This document shows positions 19,801 to 29,221 of a DNA stretch of 64,000 nt, in pieces; the stretch's first letter is position 1; every line of letters begins with the position of its first letter. A program made the translations under genes and the position numbers. Under the pieces are notes generated by a model. The model saw only the letters and a list, made by a program, of their open reading frames with translations, did no database searches and was not told the DNA's origin. The stretch lies in NCBI GenBank assembly GCA_921293015.1, contig OV121096.1, forward strand, positions 9,055,000 to 9,118,999, given 5' to 3'. The DNA comes from Phorcus lineatus. Taxonomy: Eukaryota; Mollusca; Gastropoda; Trochida; Trochidae.

Positions 19801-22294
19801 ACGTAAAAATATCAAATCGTGCCGTTAACGTTATAGCCTCGACGTTGAATGGCTTTAGTGAAAGGATGACCTGACCCCCATAGAGCAGTACTGGAATCGA
19901 CAAAAGTGAGGAACGAGTGAAAGGTTCAAAAGACTTTTATGAGAGTGACAATGAGAGACAATGGTCCTATAGACGTTTATGACTTTGACCCTCATTCCAA
20001 AATAAAACAACATTTTGACAATTTTTCATCGCGATATATGAAGTACCGTTTCTTGAATTTAAAACATGTTATAGTGGCTTTAAGGTATTACTCAGTTAGC
20101 TGGAATGTTTATCATTGAGCATATTCATAATACTTACAGGATGACCGACTGGATGAGGAAACCGCTAAACGAGTTGGAACCATCAAGGTAGAGTGTTGGG
20201 AAAGGATTCCATTGCCGGGCATGTATGAAAGGGAATCCCCGTCCTCACGCCGGCTGGAGTACACTCAGGCAAACAAGAAGGACAACGCGATTGTCACCAA
20301 TGGTGAGTCAATCTCATTAAAATGAAATCTACATGCTCTACGTACAATCTGCGTAACGTAGTGCAGCAATGTTAGATGTTATTTTAATGAGATTGAGCGC
20401 GAGTATGCCATGCGAAAATAGAAAAGCATTTCCTCCCCATGGAGTTCTCTCAAATTATATCTTTCAATGTCACTCCGGGTACAATCGGGGCTGTATACAG
20501 TCCATGCAAGTTGCATCTAATTGCGGCCGGCCATTTCAGTCTCAACACCTTTTAATCATGTGAGTTTAGTAAATGGATTCACGCAGTTTTACCGAAAATT
20601 ATAGGTCGTTATAGAACTGTCAGTTATGATTGTTTTGTATAGGTAACAATATATAATCGTTTTGGTGAGATCCTTTAAACTGCTAAAAACGTGCACCTGC
20701 CGCTTAAAAACTGTTACATAAGATCATATAAGAAGGAATTAGTTCGGAAAGGGACTAAGAGAAAAGCTTCTGGTGAGTGAGCAAGTAATGTTTTAGAAAT
20801 ACTCAATTCCTTCTTTACTTCAAAGCAATTCGAGTCATATGATCACATCTCTTAAATCGAGAAATATGAAAGGGAACTTTCCAATACGAGCATTATACTA
20901 AAAGATAATAAATGAGTTCTCGTGTAGTAATTTATACTTTTTGAAAGGGATTACATCACATATGGTGTAAGTTCAAGATTAAAGGCACTAGTGCACGCTT
21001 TTACGATTTAAATTGGCTATTTTAAGGTTTAAGAGGACTTATGCAATCACTTAAGCTTTCTATCGATGCAATGAAATACTTAAAATTCTTTACAATTGAC
21101 CTGCAATCAACAATGAAAAAATTTAGACAGCCGCTGTCGGCTTGGACATATAACAAATCTAAGGTTATAGCTGTGCACAAAACGGATAAATTATAGACAG
21201 TTGAAAGCGGCTGAACACTTATTATGTGCAGCTGTTGAATTTACCTAAACTCAGAACTGAGAACAAATAATGAATAATATTTTATGAAAGCAATGTTGTA
21301 AATAAACCGACTTAATAACACAGCATTAGCATTGCTATAGGATTGACCAAAGCGGCTACCGTTTCCGCTTTTTTGGTTATAAGCAAAATCTCAATATTTC
21401 CGATATCGTAGTTCATGCGGATTTATTGTAACGTAACATTAAATACTTCCGGTCTTTAAAAATCAACTTTACTACCTTAATACGTAAATATTCGTTAAAT
21501 AACTTACGAGGTAGATTACTTGAGTTAGGATCTTGAATAATATCGAGAGATATGCAGTATCTGTGCAATCGTTGTGTTAAAGAAATATTGGTGTGCACTA
21601 GTGCGTTTAAGAAACCTGTCTCAGAAATTCAAGCTTTTCGAACATTGTATATTGAAAATTGCCTTACAAGACCACATGGCTTTTCCTCACAAAGTTAACA
21701 ATGATTACACAAACAGTATTCTTTCTATTTTTTTTCAAAACCGCAATTTATGTCAATGATTGCCTCCAATTAAATGTCGTTTGACCCATACAAATACCCA
21801 TGCCCGTTGTTTGACTTTCACTGTGAGCTTTTACACTTTATGTGTGAACTCTTTTAAAAAGTTGAGGTAAGGAAATGGATTCGCAATTGAAGGCTTTACT
21901 GAAGCTTCTCTTGTAATTAGAAATTTTATTTTCGCCATTTTGATATCTCTATATTTGATCTTCAAAATTCTATAAAATGATTATTACAGATAAGTACACG
22001 ATGATGACGAGCAAAGTTGGAAAAACATTGTACACCTTCGAACGAGGAACTTCGACAGGCAGGCGGAGAAAGTATGAATATCGAAGCAGATCTGAACTGT
22101 CTGTGAGGTATATGACGGGAAATTCGCTGTTCAACATGGGAGTCAAACTCGGATCAGTTTTGTCGCCGATAGATAATCTTGAAATCGGCCTAGGGGAAAG
22201 AAAAGGAGAGCCATTTGAGGACACAGACGATGAAGATGAAGTTGTAATCACCCAAGTCAGCCCAGCTAAAAGGCGAAGAATATTATATTTGTAG
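4677..22294 (+). CDS. Five-exon gene: DUF7918-like protein with C-terminal SIM-like motif and basic cluster
   Basis: Reconstructed coding sequence: 4677-4838, 18484-18608, 19478-19553, 20140-20302 and 21990-22294 (831 nt, 276 residues). All introns are GT-AG and phases are consistent (0, 2, 0, 1). The start ATG has A at -3; M9 is an alternative start. Seen: residues ~9-121 form a globular domain with LPEYERDG (18-25), TPYEVEI (59-65), YHIYVDGQ (76-83), LKPGES (90-95) and EFLFSLPRF (109-117); then LDEETAKRVGTIKVECW (125-141). The tail has acidic residues 252-259, VVIT (260-263), SP, and KRRR (269-272). The order YxV/YVDG/GTIxV recalls the DUF7918 domain known mainly from fungal proteins of unknown function; that match is from memory and unverified. 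Inferred role: a nuclear, possibly SUMO-binding protein. Intron 1 is 13.6 kb and repeat-filled; the others are 869, 586 and 1,687 bp. Biochemical function is unknown. Confidence 0.8.
5003..5255. repeat. 61-bp minisatellite in intron 1 of gene 1
   Basis: Four units carrying TTGCCGAATACGCCGTGTTG and GCGCCAGTTCCACCGATG. CGATG landmarks at 5061, 5122, 5183 and 5246 give periods of 61, 61 and 63. The first unit is the most diverged. Because 61 is one more than a multiple of three and the unit lacks stops in every plus-strand phase, all three frames are open across the array. Confidence 0.9.
5382..6589 (+). mobile_element. Decayed mariner element, 1,208 bp
   Basis: Flanked by TA dinucleotides (5380-5381, 6590-6591) with imperfect ~31-bp inverted ends: left CGAGGGTTGTCCCACAAG..., right reverse complement CGAGGAGTGTCTCAAAAAC..., both continuing into TTCCGGCCTGA. 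Inside are broken mariner-transposase segments on the plus strand: STIKHWCAEFKRG near 5650, QQLLDEYRADPESF and QDETWVY around 5950-6030, KVMASVFWDPQGV near 6115-6155, and SPDLAPSDFFLFP near 6310-6350. The Asp of QDETWV and that of SPDLAPSD (first and third catalytic positions) remain. The segment that should hold the middle catalytic Asp is deleted around 6235-6250. Several stops and frameshifts make it non-functional. It lies in intron 1 of gene 1, in the same orientation as the gene. Confidence 0.93.
5939..6202 (+). pseudogene. Mariner transposase fragment (longest surviving frame)
   Basis: An 87-codon stretch starting MVSQQLLDEYRADPESF, containing the first catalytic Asp in QDETWVY, and KVMASVFWDPQGVIM. 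It corresponds to the middle of mariner transposase. The frame upstream is closed by a TGA directly before it, and it ends at STINGTY followed by TAA. Part of the dead element at 5382-6589. Confidence 0.85.
6592..6973. other. Intron 1 spacer, nothing recognised
   Basis: Ordinary AT-rich sequence between the mariner remnant and the satellite block. Confidence 0.4.
9946..9959 (+). repeat. Left terminal inverted repeat
   Basis: CACTGCAAAAATGG, an exact inverse of 13961-13974. Similarity continues inward through GTTTGG and TTAAACA. Confidence 0.88.
10390..10480. repeat. Trinucleotide-rich low-complexity tract
   Basis: A GAC/GAT run followed by an ATT/GTT/ATC mix, inside the left part of the inverted-repeat element. 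Confidence 0.7.
11695..11794 (+). pseudogene. Exon-like segment inside the transposon
   Basis: ATG with A at -3 and an open frame beginning MSVQSLNEDSTVRGVLEILR and continuing through QLNYSDKGINIFQ, ending at CAAG before GTAAGATT, a good donor. Composition is more balanced than the AT-rich interior around it. Further exon-like blocks follow at 12607-12735 and 13053-13096. They do not join cleanly: the next T-rich acceptor (12606) gives an immediate stop in this phase. It may be the 5' end of a host-gene fragment captured by the element or of the element's own gene, now decayed. Protein family not recognised. Confidence 0.35.
12607..12735 (+). pseudogene. Second exon-like block in the transposon, frame broken
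   Basis: Follows TTTTTTAG at 12606 and ends TATGTAAGTTA (donor after 12735). One frame reads NEDLDEPCDTTEAYLEM then stops; an overlapping frame reads NDHADKLALTVRRNGKKALL and continues through NMISKVY to the donor. A single frameshift near 12650 would connect them. The pattern A..L...RR.G.KALL is loosely like the last helices of CARD-type death-fold domains, but I do not consider that established. Confidence 0.25.
13053..13096 (+). pseudogene. Third exon-like block in the transposon
   Basis: Follows the T-rich acceptor TTTCTTTTTAG and reads LKNDDLTSCHKEAP then TGA. It could continue the preceding block in phase 0. Too short to identify. Confidence 0.2.
13961..13974 (-). repeat. Right terminal inverted repeat
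   Basis: CCATTTTTGCAGTG, an exact inverse of the left end. After it the satellite unit resumes at TGGAGACCAAATTCC. Confidence 0.88.
18088..18483. other. 3' end of intron 1
   Basis: Unique-looking AT-rich sequence after the satellite, ending in a T8-CAG acceptor at 18483. Confidence 0.5.
18484..18608 (+). CDS. Gene 1 exon 2 (residues 55-95 plus 2 nt)
   Basis: Preceded by a T8-CAG acceptor and followed by GTGAAG. Encodes TPYEVEI and YHIYVDGQ, the best-conserved-looking part of the domain. The 125-nt length leaves phase 2, completed by the first base of exon 3. Confidence 0.8.
18609..19477. other. Intron 2 of gene 1
   Basis: GTGAAG...TTGCAG, 869 bp. No repeat or gene recognised; a 68-codon open frame at 18619-18825 is not supported. 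Confidence 0.7.
19478..19553 (+). CDS. Gene 1 exon 3 (residues 96-121)
   Basis: Acceptor TATTGCAG, donor GTATGA. A 76-nt exon encoding GFYDGNNVKEFLFSLPRFAQ and DK. Its boundary phases agree with both neighbours, which supports the model because neither exon 2 nor exon 3 is long enough to be convincing alone. Confidence 0.8.
19554..20139. other. Intron 3 of gene 1
   Basis: GTATGA...TTACAG, 586 bp. Nothing else recognised. Confidence 0.7.
20140..20302 (+). CDS. Gene 1 exon 4 (residues 122-175 plus 1 nt)
   Basis: Acceptor ATACTTACAG, donor GTGAGT. Encodes DDRLDEETAKRVGTIKVECW and a Pro/Arg-rich continuation. Leaves phase 1, completed by AT of exon 5 to give Asp176. Confidence 0.82.
20979..21610. 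mobile_element. TTAA-flanked miniature element, copy 1 (632 bp), in intron 4
   Basis: Starts TTAAAGGCACTAGTGCACGC and ends GTGTGCACTAGTGCGTTTAA, with TTAA at both edges. Related copies lie at 24063-24511 (truncated) and 26357-26978 (inverted, complete). Shared internal landmarks include GACAGCCGCTGTCGGCTTGG, a TTATCCGTTTTGTGC-type block and TCGATGCAATGAAATAC. No coding capacity is seen, so it is non-autonomous. TTAA target sites are typical of piggyBac/Kolobok-type elements. Confidence 0.85.
21810..21890. repeat. Fragment of a dispersed repeat (family with copies at 49.4 and 57.8 kb)
   Basis: TGTGTGAACTCTTTTAAAAAGTTGAG...GGAAATGGATTCGC matches the left part of the repeat at 49393-49581. It lies ~100 bp upstream of exon 5 of gene 1. 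Confidence 0.55.
21990..22294 (+). CDS. Gene 1 exon 5 (residues 176-276, stop)
   Basis: Acceptor TGATTATTACAG. Encodes the C-terminal 101 residues: a basic GRRRKYEYRSR segment, NSLFNMGVKLG, then the acidic run followed by VVITQV and a final KRRRILYL. Stop TAG at 22292-22294. Confidence 0.82.
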
Positions 22295-23007
22295 CATATT
22301 GAAACCTTATTTTCAGAACGTTTGACAATTTGATGCGTGAGAATAACCCACCTAACAAAGACCACATATTTGACAAACTGAGTTTGGTCCAGATCATTTT
22401 ATATGGAACTTATTCCTGCGTATTCGTAGTCGGTTCCTGTACTTCTGAAACACAATTCTTTTCACGAAAAAATTCAAAATGTTTCAAAATTTAGGCTTCA
22501 GAATATTTTTATACCATTAAAACTTGAGAGTCTGGAAAAAAATCTTATGTAAGTAAAAACAAAGAAAATTTGAAAGTGTCGTGTCTGATATTAAAACTTC
22601 AGCAACTTTTCTTATGGCCGCTGACATGTTGATAAAAAATATCATTTGGTCAGGAGATGAAATTAACTAAATAAGAGTTATTTTATAAAACGTAAGTCAC
22701 GGTACATTTTACAGAGTCAACTTAATAAGCTATATTTGAAATAAAAATGAGAACGTTCTCACATAAAACGCCATGTCGGTTTTGACATGTTCAACCCACG
22801 CAGACAATTGGACATGTAAAATTTGGAAATTTTATCAATTTAAAATAGAAAATTGATTAAATGCGAAAGGGATACAAATTGAGGTCGGCGGTCTTGCCCC
22901 AGTAGCGCTTCTGAAACCCGGGTTACAAGGCATGTAGATCTACAACATGTATGCTTTGTATGTACATTATTTTGTGAATTGTGAATTATTTGTCTTTTGT
23001 TACTACA
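22295..23007 (+). other. 3' untranslated / downstream region of gene 1
   Basis: AT-rich, no gene. AATAAA at 22740-22745, about 445 nt after the stop, is a plausible polyadenylation signal. Confidence 0.45.
22740..22745 (+). terminator. Candidate polyadenylation signal for gene 1
   Basis: AATAAA followed by an A-rich run, in the only clean context within ~450 nt of the stop. AATAAA is frequent by chance in such AT-rich DNA. Confidence 0.35.
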
Positions 23008-23560
23008 GAGGCTTTATGTCATTTTTTGAACGTTTGTTTGTGTCGTGTCAGATTTATATATGTTTTAATATATTTTTATGCGAGGATTTATGGTATTTAT
23101 AGACAGTATTTTGTATTCTATCTGAATTATATTAGTTATATTGTTTTCATACTGAGGTACCGAGGATTTTTGCCATTGAATGTATTGATAGTGTGTCCTG
23201 TCTGAAGTGCATGTAATTTGTAACATTTTATAGCCACCAATCTATGTAATTGTATTTACATTCTTTTCGAAAATGTCTGAATTAAATGTTTTTGATTTTT
23301 TTTTAGTAATTTTAAATTGAGATGACGAGGATCTGTGCAATTTTTCGTACAATTCTTTGTGTTCTGTCTAAATTAAAAATTTTGTTATATATATACTTAT
23401 ATGATATAAGTATCCATGTTTTAATGTATGTATTTATATACAAAGGTATCAATTTTTAACATGTGATTAGGCAGGAAATTGTGTCATTTGTTTTAAAACC
23501 TTGGTCACGAGGGTATGAAAATAACTTTTTGTTTCGTTCTGTCTTGACATAAATACTATA
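23005..23560. repeat. Degenerate repeat series with GAGGATTTxTG...TTCTGTCTGAATTA pattern
   Basis: Five diverged blocks begin near 23008 (GAGGCTTTATGTCATTTTTT), 23080 (GAGGATTTATGG), 23162 (GAGGATTTTTGCCATT), 23328 (GAGGATCTGTGCAATTTTT) and 23510 (GAGGGTATGAAA). Each is followed 30-45 bp later by GTGTC/TTCTGTCT-like sequence. Spacing is irregular (~70-180 bp). A decayed tandem array downstream of gene 1. Confidence 0.5.
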
Positions 23561-24062
23561 AAAAACATATATTAATATAATTTTACCAAAAGAATTAAAT
23601 AGTTCACTAAGAAAATTCACAGGGATAGCCTGGTTCCTGGCTTAAAAGAGTTATGCCATAAATGCTCGAAATCCGTTCATTATTTACTACAAAATCCTCC
23701 ACGCAGCCGGTCTGCGCACCACGGACTTCCTCCTTCGCAGTGCATACACAAATCTCTGCATCTAGGATGTTACTACATATCGATAGAAGGTAGATAACTC
23801 TTGTATTCCAAAATAACTTCCAAATTGGTTCAAAGGATTTAAGAAGTGGGTTTCCACATTTTGTCGTTTTTACCCCTTCTTTACAATCGGCCTATTTTGA
23901 CAAATTAAGATGAATGAACATGAATATGGAATATAATTTAGGAACATATTTCTTTTGAAAAAAGTTAGATAACAATATAATATAGTAATCAACTTTTGTT
24001 TTTATAATTCTTCAGATATAGCCTATTCCTAAATCTATAGGTTTCGTTTATCTTGTATATAG
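23561..24062. other. AT-rich intergenic stretch
   Basis: Nothing recognised. Confidence 0.4.
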
Positions 24063-24511
24063 ATATATAGAATACGATATCGGAAATATTAAAATTTTGC
24101 TCATAATTAACCATAAAAACGGAAACGGCAGCCGCTACAGTCAATCTAATCACAATGCTAATACTGTGTTTTTAAATCGATTAATTTAAAACATTGCTTT
24201 CATAAAACATATGCCATGATTTTTTCTCAGTTCAGAGTTTAGATAAATGAAATAGCTGCACACAATTCTAGTTCAGCCGTTTCCAAGTGTCAATAATTTA
24301 TCCGTTTTGTGCGCAGCTAACCATAGATTTTTATATGTCCAAGCCGGCAGCGGCCGCGGCTGTCTGCACGTTTCCATTTTTGATTGCAGCTTAATTGTAA
24401 AGAATGTTTCGTATTTCGTTGCATCGATAGAAAGTTTCAGTGAATGCATAAGTCTTCGTAAACCTTAAAATAGCCAATTTAAACCGTAAAAGCGTTCACT
24501 GGTGCCTTTAA
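24063..24511. mobile_element. TTAA-flanked miniature element, copy 2 (truncated)
   Basis: Matches copies 1 and 3 from the TACGATATCGG landmark to the terminal GGTGCCTTTAA. The other terminus is missing. Same orientation as copy 3. Confidence 0.8.
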
Positions 24512-25137
24512 CCAGACACACTATTTTTTTAGTGTTATGCATTTAATTGATTATGCCGTTTGATTATGTGGTGAATATCACGCACTTCAAGTTTATTTGA
24601 CTTTCTATTCTTGAGAGAAAGCATAAAATTTCATTTTGCATTTTATAGTCTTTTTATTGTTTAATTTTCTGATATTGAATGACATCAGTCACCAAATTCT
24701 TTTTTATGATATGTTTCTCTTAATGCTTATCAAAAACACCTAATGGATCTTATGGTCTTAGCATTTATTAATATTTATACTATTTTATTGATATCATCAA
24801 TGTCTACACAAACACCAACTCTCATAACTTTATTTGAAGAAATACACATAAAAAGGAAAGGTGATGATCATATTTGTATGTTGACAATAAATCATTTCTC
24901 TTTCCGCACACAAAATTTTGTTATATTTGGGATATAGCTACCGTTATTTGAACCAGAGGTCGAGGTCATAACTATATGTATGTTACGTTGCACACTTTCT
25001 AAACATTTCATCAAACCGCTATTAAATGATTTTTTAAATTTAAATATTGCATAAAATGCATTTTCTTATAAAAAATCTCCTCGCGTTTTCTAGAGTAATA
25101 TTCATTAGGGCGTAACGTTGAGCCTTTGACTCCAAAA
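24512..25137. other. AT-rich intergenic stretch
   Basis: Nothing recognised; the 64-codon open frame at 24743-24937 is AT-biased and unsupported. Confidence 0.4.
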
Positions 25138-25388
25138 TTAGAGAATTCATGTCTATTTCATGAGCTGATATACACGGGAGTTTCTCGTGCTGCACGTGCA
25201 TTGAAATTGTACAAGTTACTGTAATCGAGTGCATGGCAAATGACCAAAGTTTTTGGAAGTTTATTTCTCTTTCTCCTAATTAGAGAACTAAAAATGTCTA
25301 TTTCAAGTTAGTGACATGAAAGTCACGTGCTGCACGTGCACCCCGCTAACAGTGTAGAAGTTATCGCAACCGACTGCATGGCAAATGT
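25138..25388. repeat. Two-copy direct duplication, offset 141 bp
   Basis: Both copies run from ATTAGAGAA (25138 and 25279) through GTGCTGCACGTGCA to GACTGCATGGCAAATG or GAGTGCATGGCAAATG. Each contains the perfect 10-bp palindrome TGCACGTGCA. The copies are clearly diverged between these anchors. Confidence 0.8.
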
Positions 25389-26356
25389 CAATATGACCAT
25401 AAAGTTAAAGATAAAATATCACACAATGTACCTAGTTTTTTAATCAACACCTCTGCATGTGCATTTCATAGACAATATAGGTTGGTATGAAACTTGAACA
25501 TCCGATAAAAGCAAAAGAGCCATGGAGTGTTTATGTTGATACTTTTGCTCGATTTCGTTCGTTTTAATACCTATCCAACGCGATAAAAACTTAACTTTGC
25601 AAATGTCTTCACAGAATGTTGAATGCTTGCAAAATCTTGCAATTTATCTTAAACGTAATTTACCAATGTAAGCAATCATTTCAATTTTCATGCGCACCTT
25701 ATGTATACATGATTATTGTACTTTAAGTCATGAGGCCGTGATTACAAATAAACATTCATTAAGTTTCGTTCGTACTTTACTACAAATGATAACTGTTACA
25801 AAATATTTCGTTGATCGCAATGGTACTGCCGCATTTCAATATTCAGTAAATAAAACTACTGCAAAGATATAGACTCTCAATATACTGACAGTCTGCACTA
25901 CAGTTATCTAACATATAAGTTATTTGGAAAAGAAGTACGTAATCAGGTTAAAGAACATTATTCTAATTAATGTAACGTTGCAATAGGTATTCAAATTTTA
26001 CAGTCTGAAAACCAAACAAGGCATCCGCTTTGTTTAATGCAACAACAATGTTGTTATAGTGTATAAAAATCGGTTATATTGCAGATATAAATACATAGTA
26101 AAGAAACCTTCTTTGTGCTAAGTCAAGATATTAAGGTATATTCGAAAGATGTATGTTCATGTTGTGTCCCAGTTATCCCCATTTTGTTCATAATCGACAA
26201 TAGGTGTTTTATATAGCCTTGTTGAGTTGGTTTAACTGCAGGTCAGTTGTTAAGAGAATGTATTATTTATTTCAATAGAAAACTAAAGTGAGTGCTTATG
26301 TTCAAATATGTGCTAGAATAGCCAGTTTGAGCGTGAAAATGCGTATTATAGTGTCT
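25389..26356. other. AT-rich intergenic stretch
   Basis: Nothing recognised. Confidence 0.4.
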
Positions 26357-26978
26357 TTAAACGCAATAGTGCACGCCAATATTTCGTGAACAAAACGAAT
26401 GCACAGATACTGCATATCTCTCGATATTACTCACTATCCTCACTTAAGTAACGTACCTCGTAAGTTATTTAACAAATATTAACGTATTCAGGTTGTAAAG
26501 TGGATTTTTAAAGGCCGGAAGTATTTAATGTTACGTTACATTAAATCCGTATGAACTACGATATCGGATATATTAAGATTTTGCTCATAACCAGAAAAGC
26601 GGAAACGGCAGCCGCTATGGTCAATCTAATAATAATGCTAATGCTGTGTTATTAAATCGGTTAATTTACAACATTGCTTTCATAAAACATATTTCATGAT
26701 TTGTTCTCAGTTCAGAGTTTAGGTAAATTCAAAAGCTGCACACTGTACTAGTTCAGCCGTTTCCAGGTGTCGATTATTTATCCGTTTTGTGCACAGTTAA
26801 CAATAGATTTTTATATGTCCAAGCCGACAGCGGCTGTCTTAACGTTTTCATTGTTGATTGCAGGTAAAGAATGTTTAGTATTTCATTGCATCGATAGAAA
26901 GTTTAAGTGAATACATAAGTCCTCGTAAACCTTTATATAGCCAATTTAAACCGTAAAAGCGTGCACTTGTGCCTTTAA
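26357..26978. mobile_element. TTAA-flanked miniature element, copy 3 (622 bp, inverted)
   Basis: Starts TTAAACGCAATAGTGCACGC and ends AAGCGTGCACTTGTGCCTTTAA (last 22 bases), the reverse-complement arrangement of copy 1. Interior colinear with copies 1 and 2. No coding capacity. Confidence 0.85.
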
Positions 26979-27318
26979 TGATTGATAGTGTCTTACGTTT
27001 GACGATGTGAAATATATTATACTGGGGAAAAAAATAGATATATTTGAAAAATTTGAAATTATTGATGATGAAAAATCTTTTCAAAGACCACTTTATCAAA
27101 CATTTATCATAAAAATTAAATTATCCCTTACTTACTTCGTCCAGTATATAGTAAAAAATGAATTACAATGCGAAGATACATTTAATCAAAGTAGGTTAGA
27201 TAAATGATGTGACAACCAAATCTGTATCTCTGGATTATCATTGAACAAAGTTAATGGCTACCAAATCCCGATACTAAATACAACTTGTCTCTTGAAATTA
27301 TGTGCTCCAGAACACACA

Positions 27319-27779
27319 TTAAAGAGCCACTCCGTGAGTTGTTGGAGTCATATAGGCCAAACTTAATCAATGGTGTCATTTGATCGCGAAGTATCGACTG
27401 TTACCAAAATGACCCATTTTAAAGCTTATTTGGTTTTTTACACTGACAATATGAAGGTAGAACGTCGCAATTATGATCGAAAACCGGACAGTGGCGCGCG
27501 TCAAATAGTCAAACGTAATTTTGGAGACTTATCTAAAACAGCCAGGAGGAGTTGATAGTGTTTGTTAGGTTATATAACTAGTATACATGTATATTGGACG
27601 TGAATCTACACCTCTGTGCATTTATAAGGCTGTTTTTAGATTTTCATGGAAAACCAGTATGTGTCATATATATGGACATGAAAAGTTAAGATGTTTTGAT
27701 TATATATCACCACATACGATATTTAGGTTTGTATCGAAGGTAAATAATATGTTATGAAAATCACGGAGTGGCTCTTTAA
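27319..27779. mobile_element. TTAA-flanked element of the AGAGCCACTCCGTGA family, long copy (461 bp)
   Basis: Terminal inverted repeats TTAAAGAGCCACTCCGTGA and TCACGGAGTGGCTCTTTAA. Sub-terminal parts (GGTAAATAATATGTTATGAAAA, given here only as landmark ends GGTAAATAA and GTTATGAAAA; also GTTTTTAGATTTTCATGGA) match the 179-bp copy at 40374. The extra ~280 bp in the middle is absent from the short copy. No transposase seen. Confidence 0.9.
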
Positions 27780-29218
27780 CAGCTTTGCGTCTTTGGCCAA
27801 TTCGTGAATATATTTCAAATTTAATTAAGAAAGTGATTTGACTGTTTCTGAGCATAAAAAAATAAAAGCAACACGTATTATCAGTGAATATATTTATTTG
27901 CAAAAAAGTGACAATATGTATGAAATAATACAAAGGCAGTCTGATATTGGACGAAACTAGGAACAAATGCATAATTCGAATAAAGGCTGCCATGCTTTAA
28001 AACCGTTAACTGAAAAGCACATTTCTAAACAAATTACATCATTTCTTAAAACTTCCTGGTTTAAAAAGGAAATGTTCGATTTAATCAAACCATGCTCTCT
28101 ATGGAGTAATCCACTGCTTTTCATATCAAATTTGTATTTAATATCTGATTAACACAAAAAGAACACAGTTGTAATAGCCATGCTTTGGAACTTAAGTTTA
28201 TTATAACTCTGATGAATAAGCAATGTTGAATTATAACTGTTTGGAAAACTCAAACTTGAAGAGTCACGTGCAGAAAATAATAACAAACCTAAATTTGTCA
28301 TTGAAATTGTTCTTATAATCACTTTACAATGGCATAGACACCTTAGGAGCTTTTTACCCATATATCGTCAAAACATTATAATCAAATGTCCAAAAGTATT
28401 TGATTTGGAAGAGAAATACTTAATTGAAAATCTTTAAAGTAAAAAGCCTTATATAATACATTTTTGCAGCTTGCATAACTTCTTCTTATTGGTTCAACAG
28501 TATATGGACGTGTCATGAATAATTTTTGAAAGAAAAATCACCAATCATCCTATGGTATCTTTGGTATCTTAATTTTCCATTGTTTACAACCTATCTATAC
28601 AAAGCTTACTATCCACCATTGCTACCAACAAATAAACAATAACATTCGTTTCATACTCATTCATAAAACACAAAATGAGGACACAACGGCTTAATCTATA
28701 AATCAATGAACAACCTAACATATAGATGCAAATAATAACATAAACTGAATATAAAATAAATAGTGGTATAACTAAATTGGCAATGATATCATAGTCTTGA
28801 ATCGACATAGGTATGATATTTTATCGCTGGTATAATAAGTTAGGCTCATATCACTTTTCGAATTGGTATGATTAAAAACTATATTTAACTTTCTAAAATA
28901 AAATATTTGGAGGTTATTTTGTCATAGACCATTGCTGAATATAATCAAAGGGAGGTAACTCTTGGTTCCTTGAACGTCAAAATAGTCATTCTATCCATGT
29001 TCAGTGATTATCTTTAAACACAATTGCACATTTATGTCGAAGCACCAGCAATATTTGCCGAAACATTCTACAAAATTTAAGTCTTGCAGGCACTGTCGTC
29101 GCATATCGAATCTTCAGCTGTAGCGCATTACTCTGCGCATATCAACACGGAAACGAGTACTTGGTAATCACAAAATATTTTCCTCGGATCAAATTGTCAT
29201 CAGAAGACTTACAATTAT
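27780..29218. other. 3' flank of the small heat-shock gene
   Basis: AT-rich with no gene supported. The nearest AATAAA on the minus strand is at 28197-28202 (plus TTTATT), ~1 kb past the stop, so the real polyadenylation site may use a variant signal. Minus-strand open frames of 70-97 codons here are AT-biased and unsupported. Confidence 0.4.
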
Positions 29219-29221
29219 TTA
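29219..29221 (-). other. Stop codon of the small heat-shock gene
   Basis: TAA directly after the codons for Met-Thr-Gly-Arg. No further in-frame domain downstream. Confidence 0.9.

Noticed and set aside
21970..22365. 131-codon minus-strand open frame opposite exon 5 of gene 1
   Set aside because: Antisense shadow of the plus-strand coding exon, which has supporting splice sites and phase.
27700..27993. 97-codon minus-strand open frame
   Set aside because: Overlaps the end of a miniature transposon and has low-complexity Phe/Ile-rich composition.
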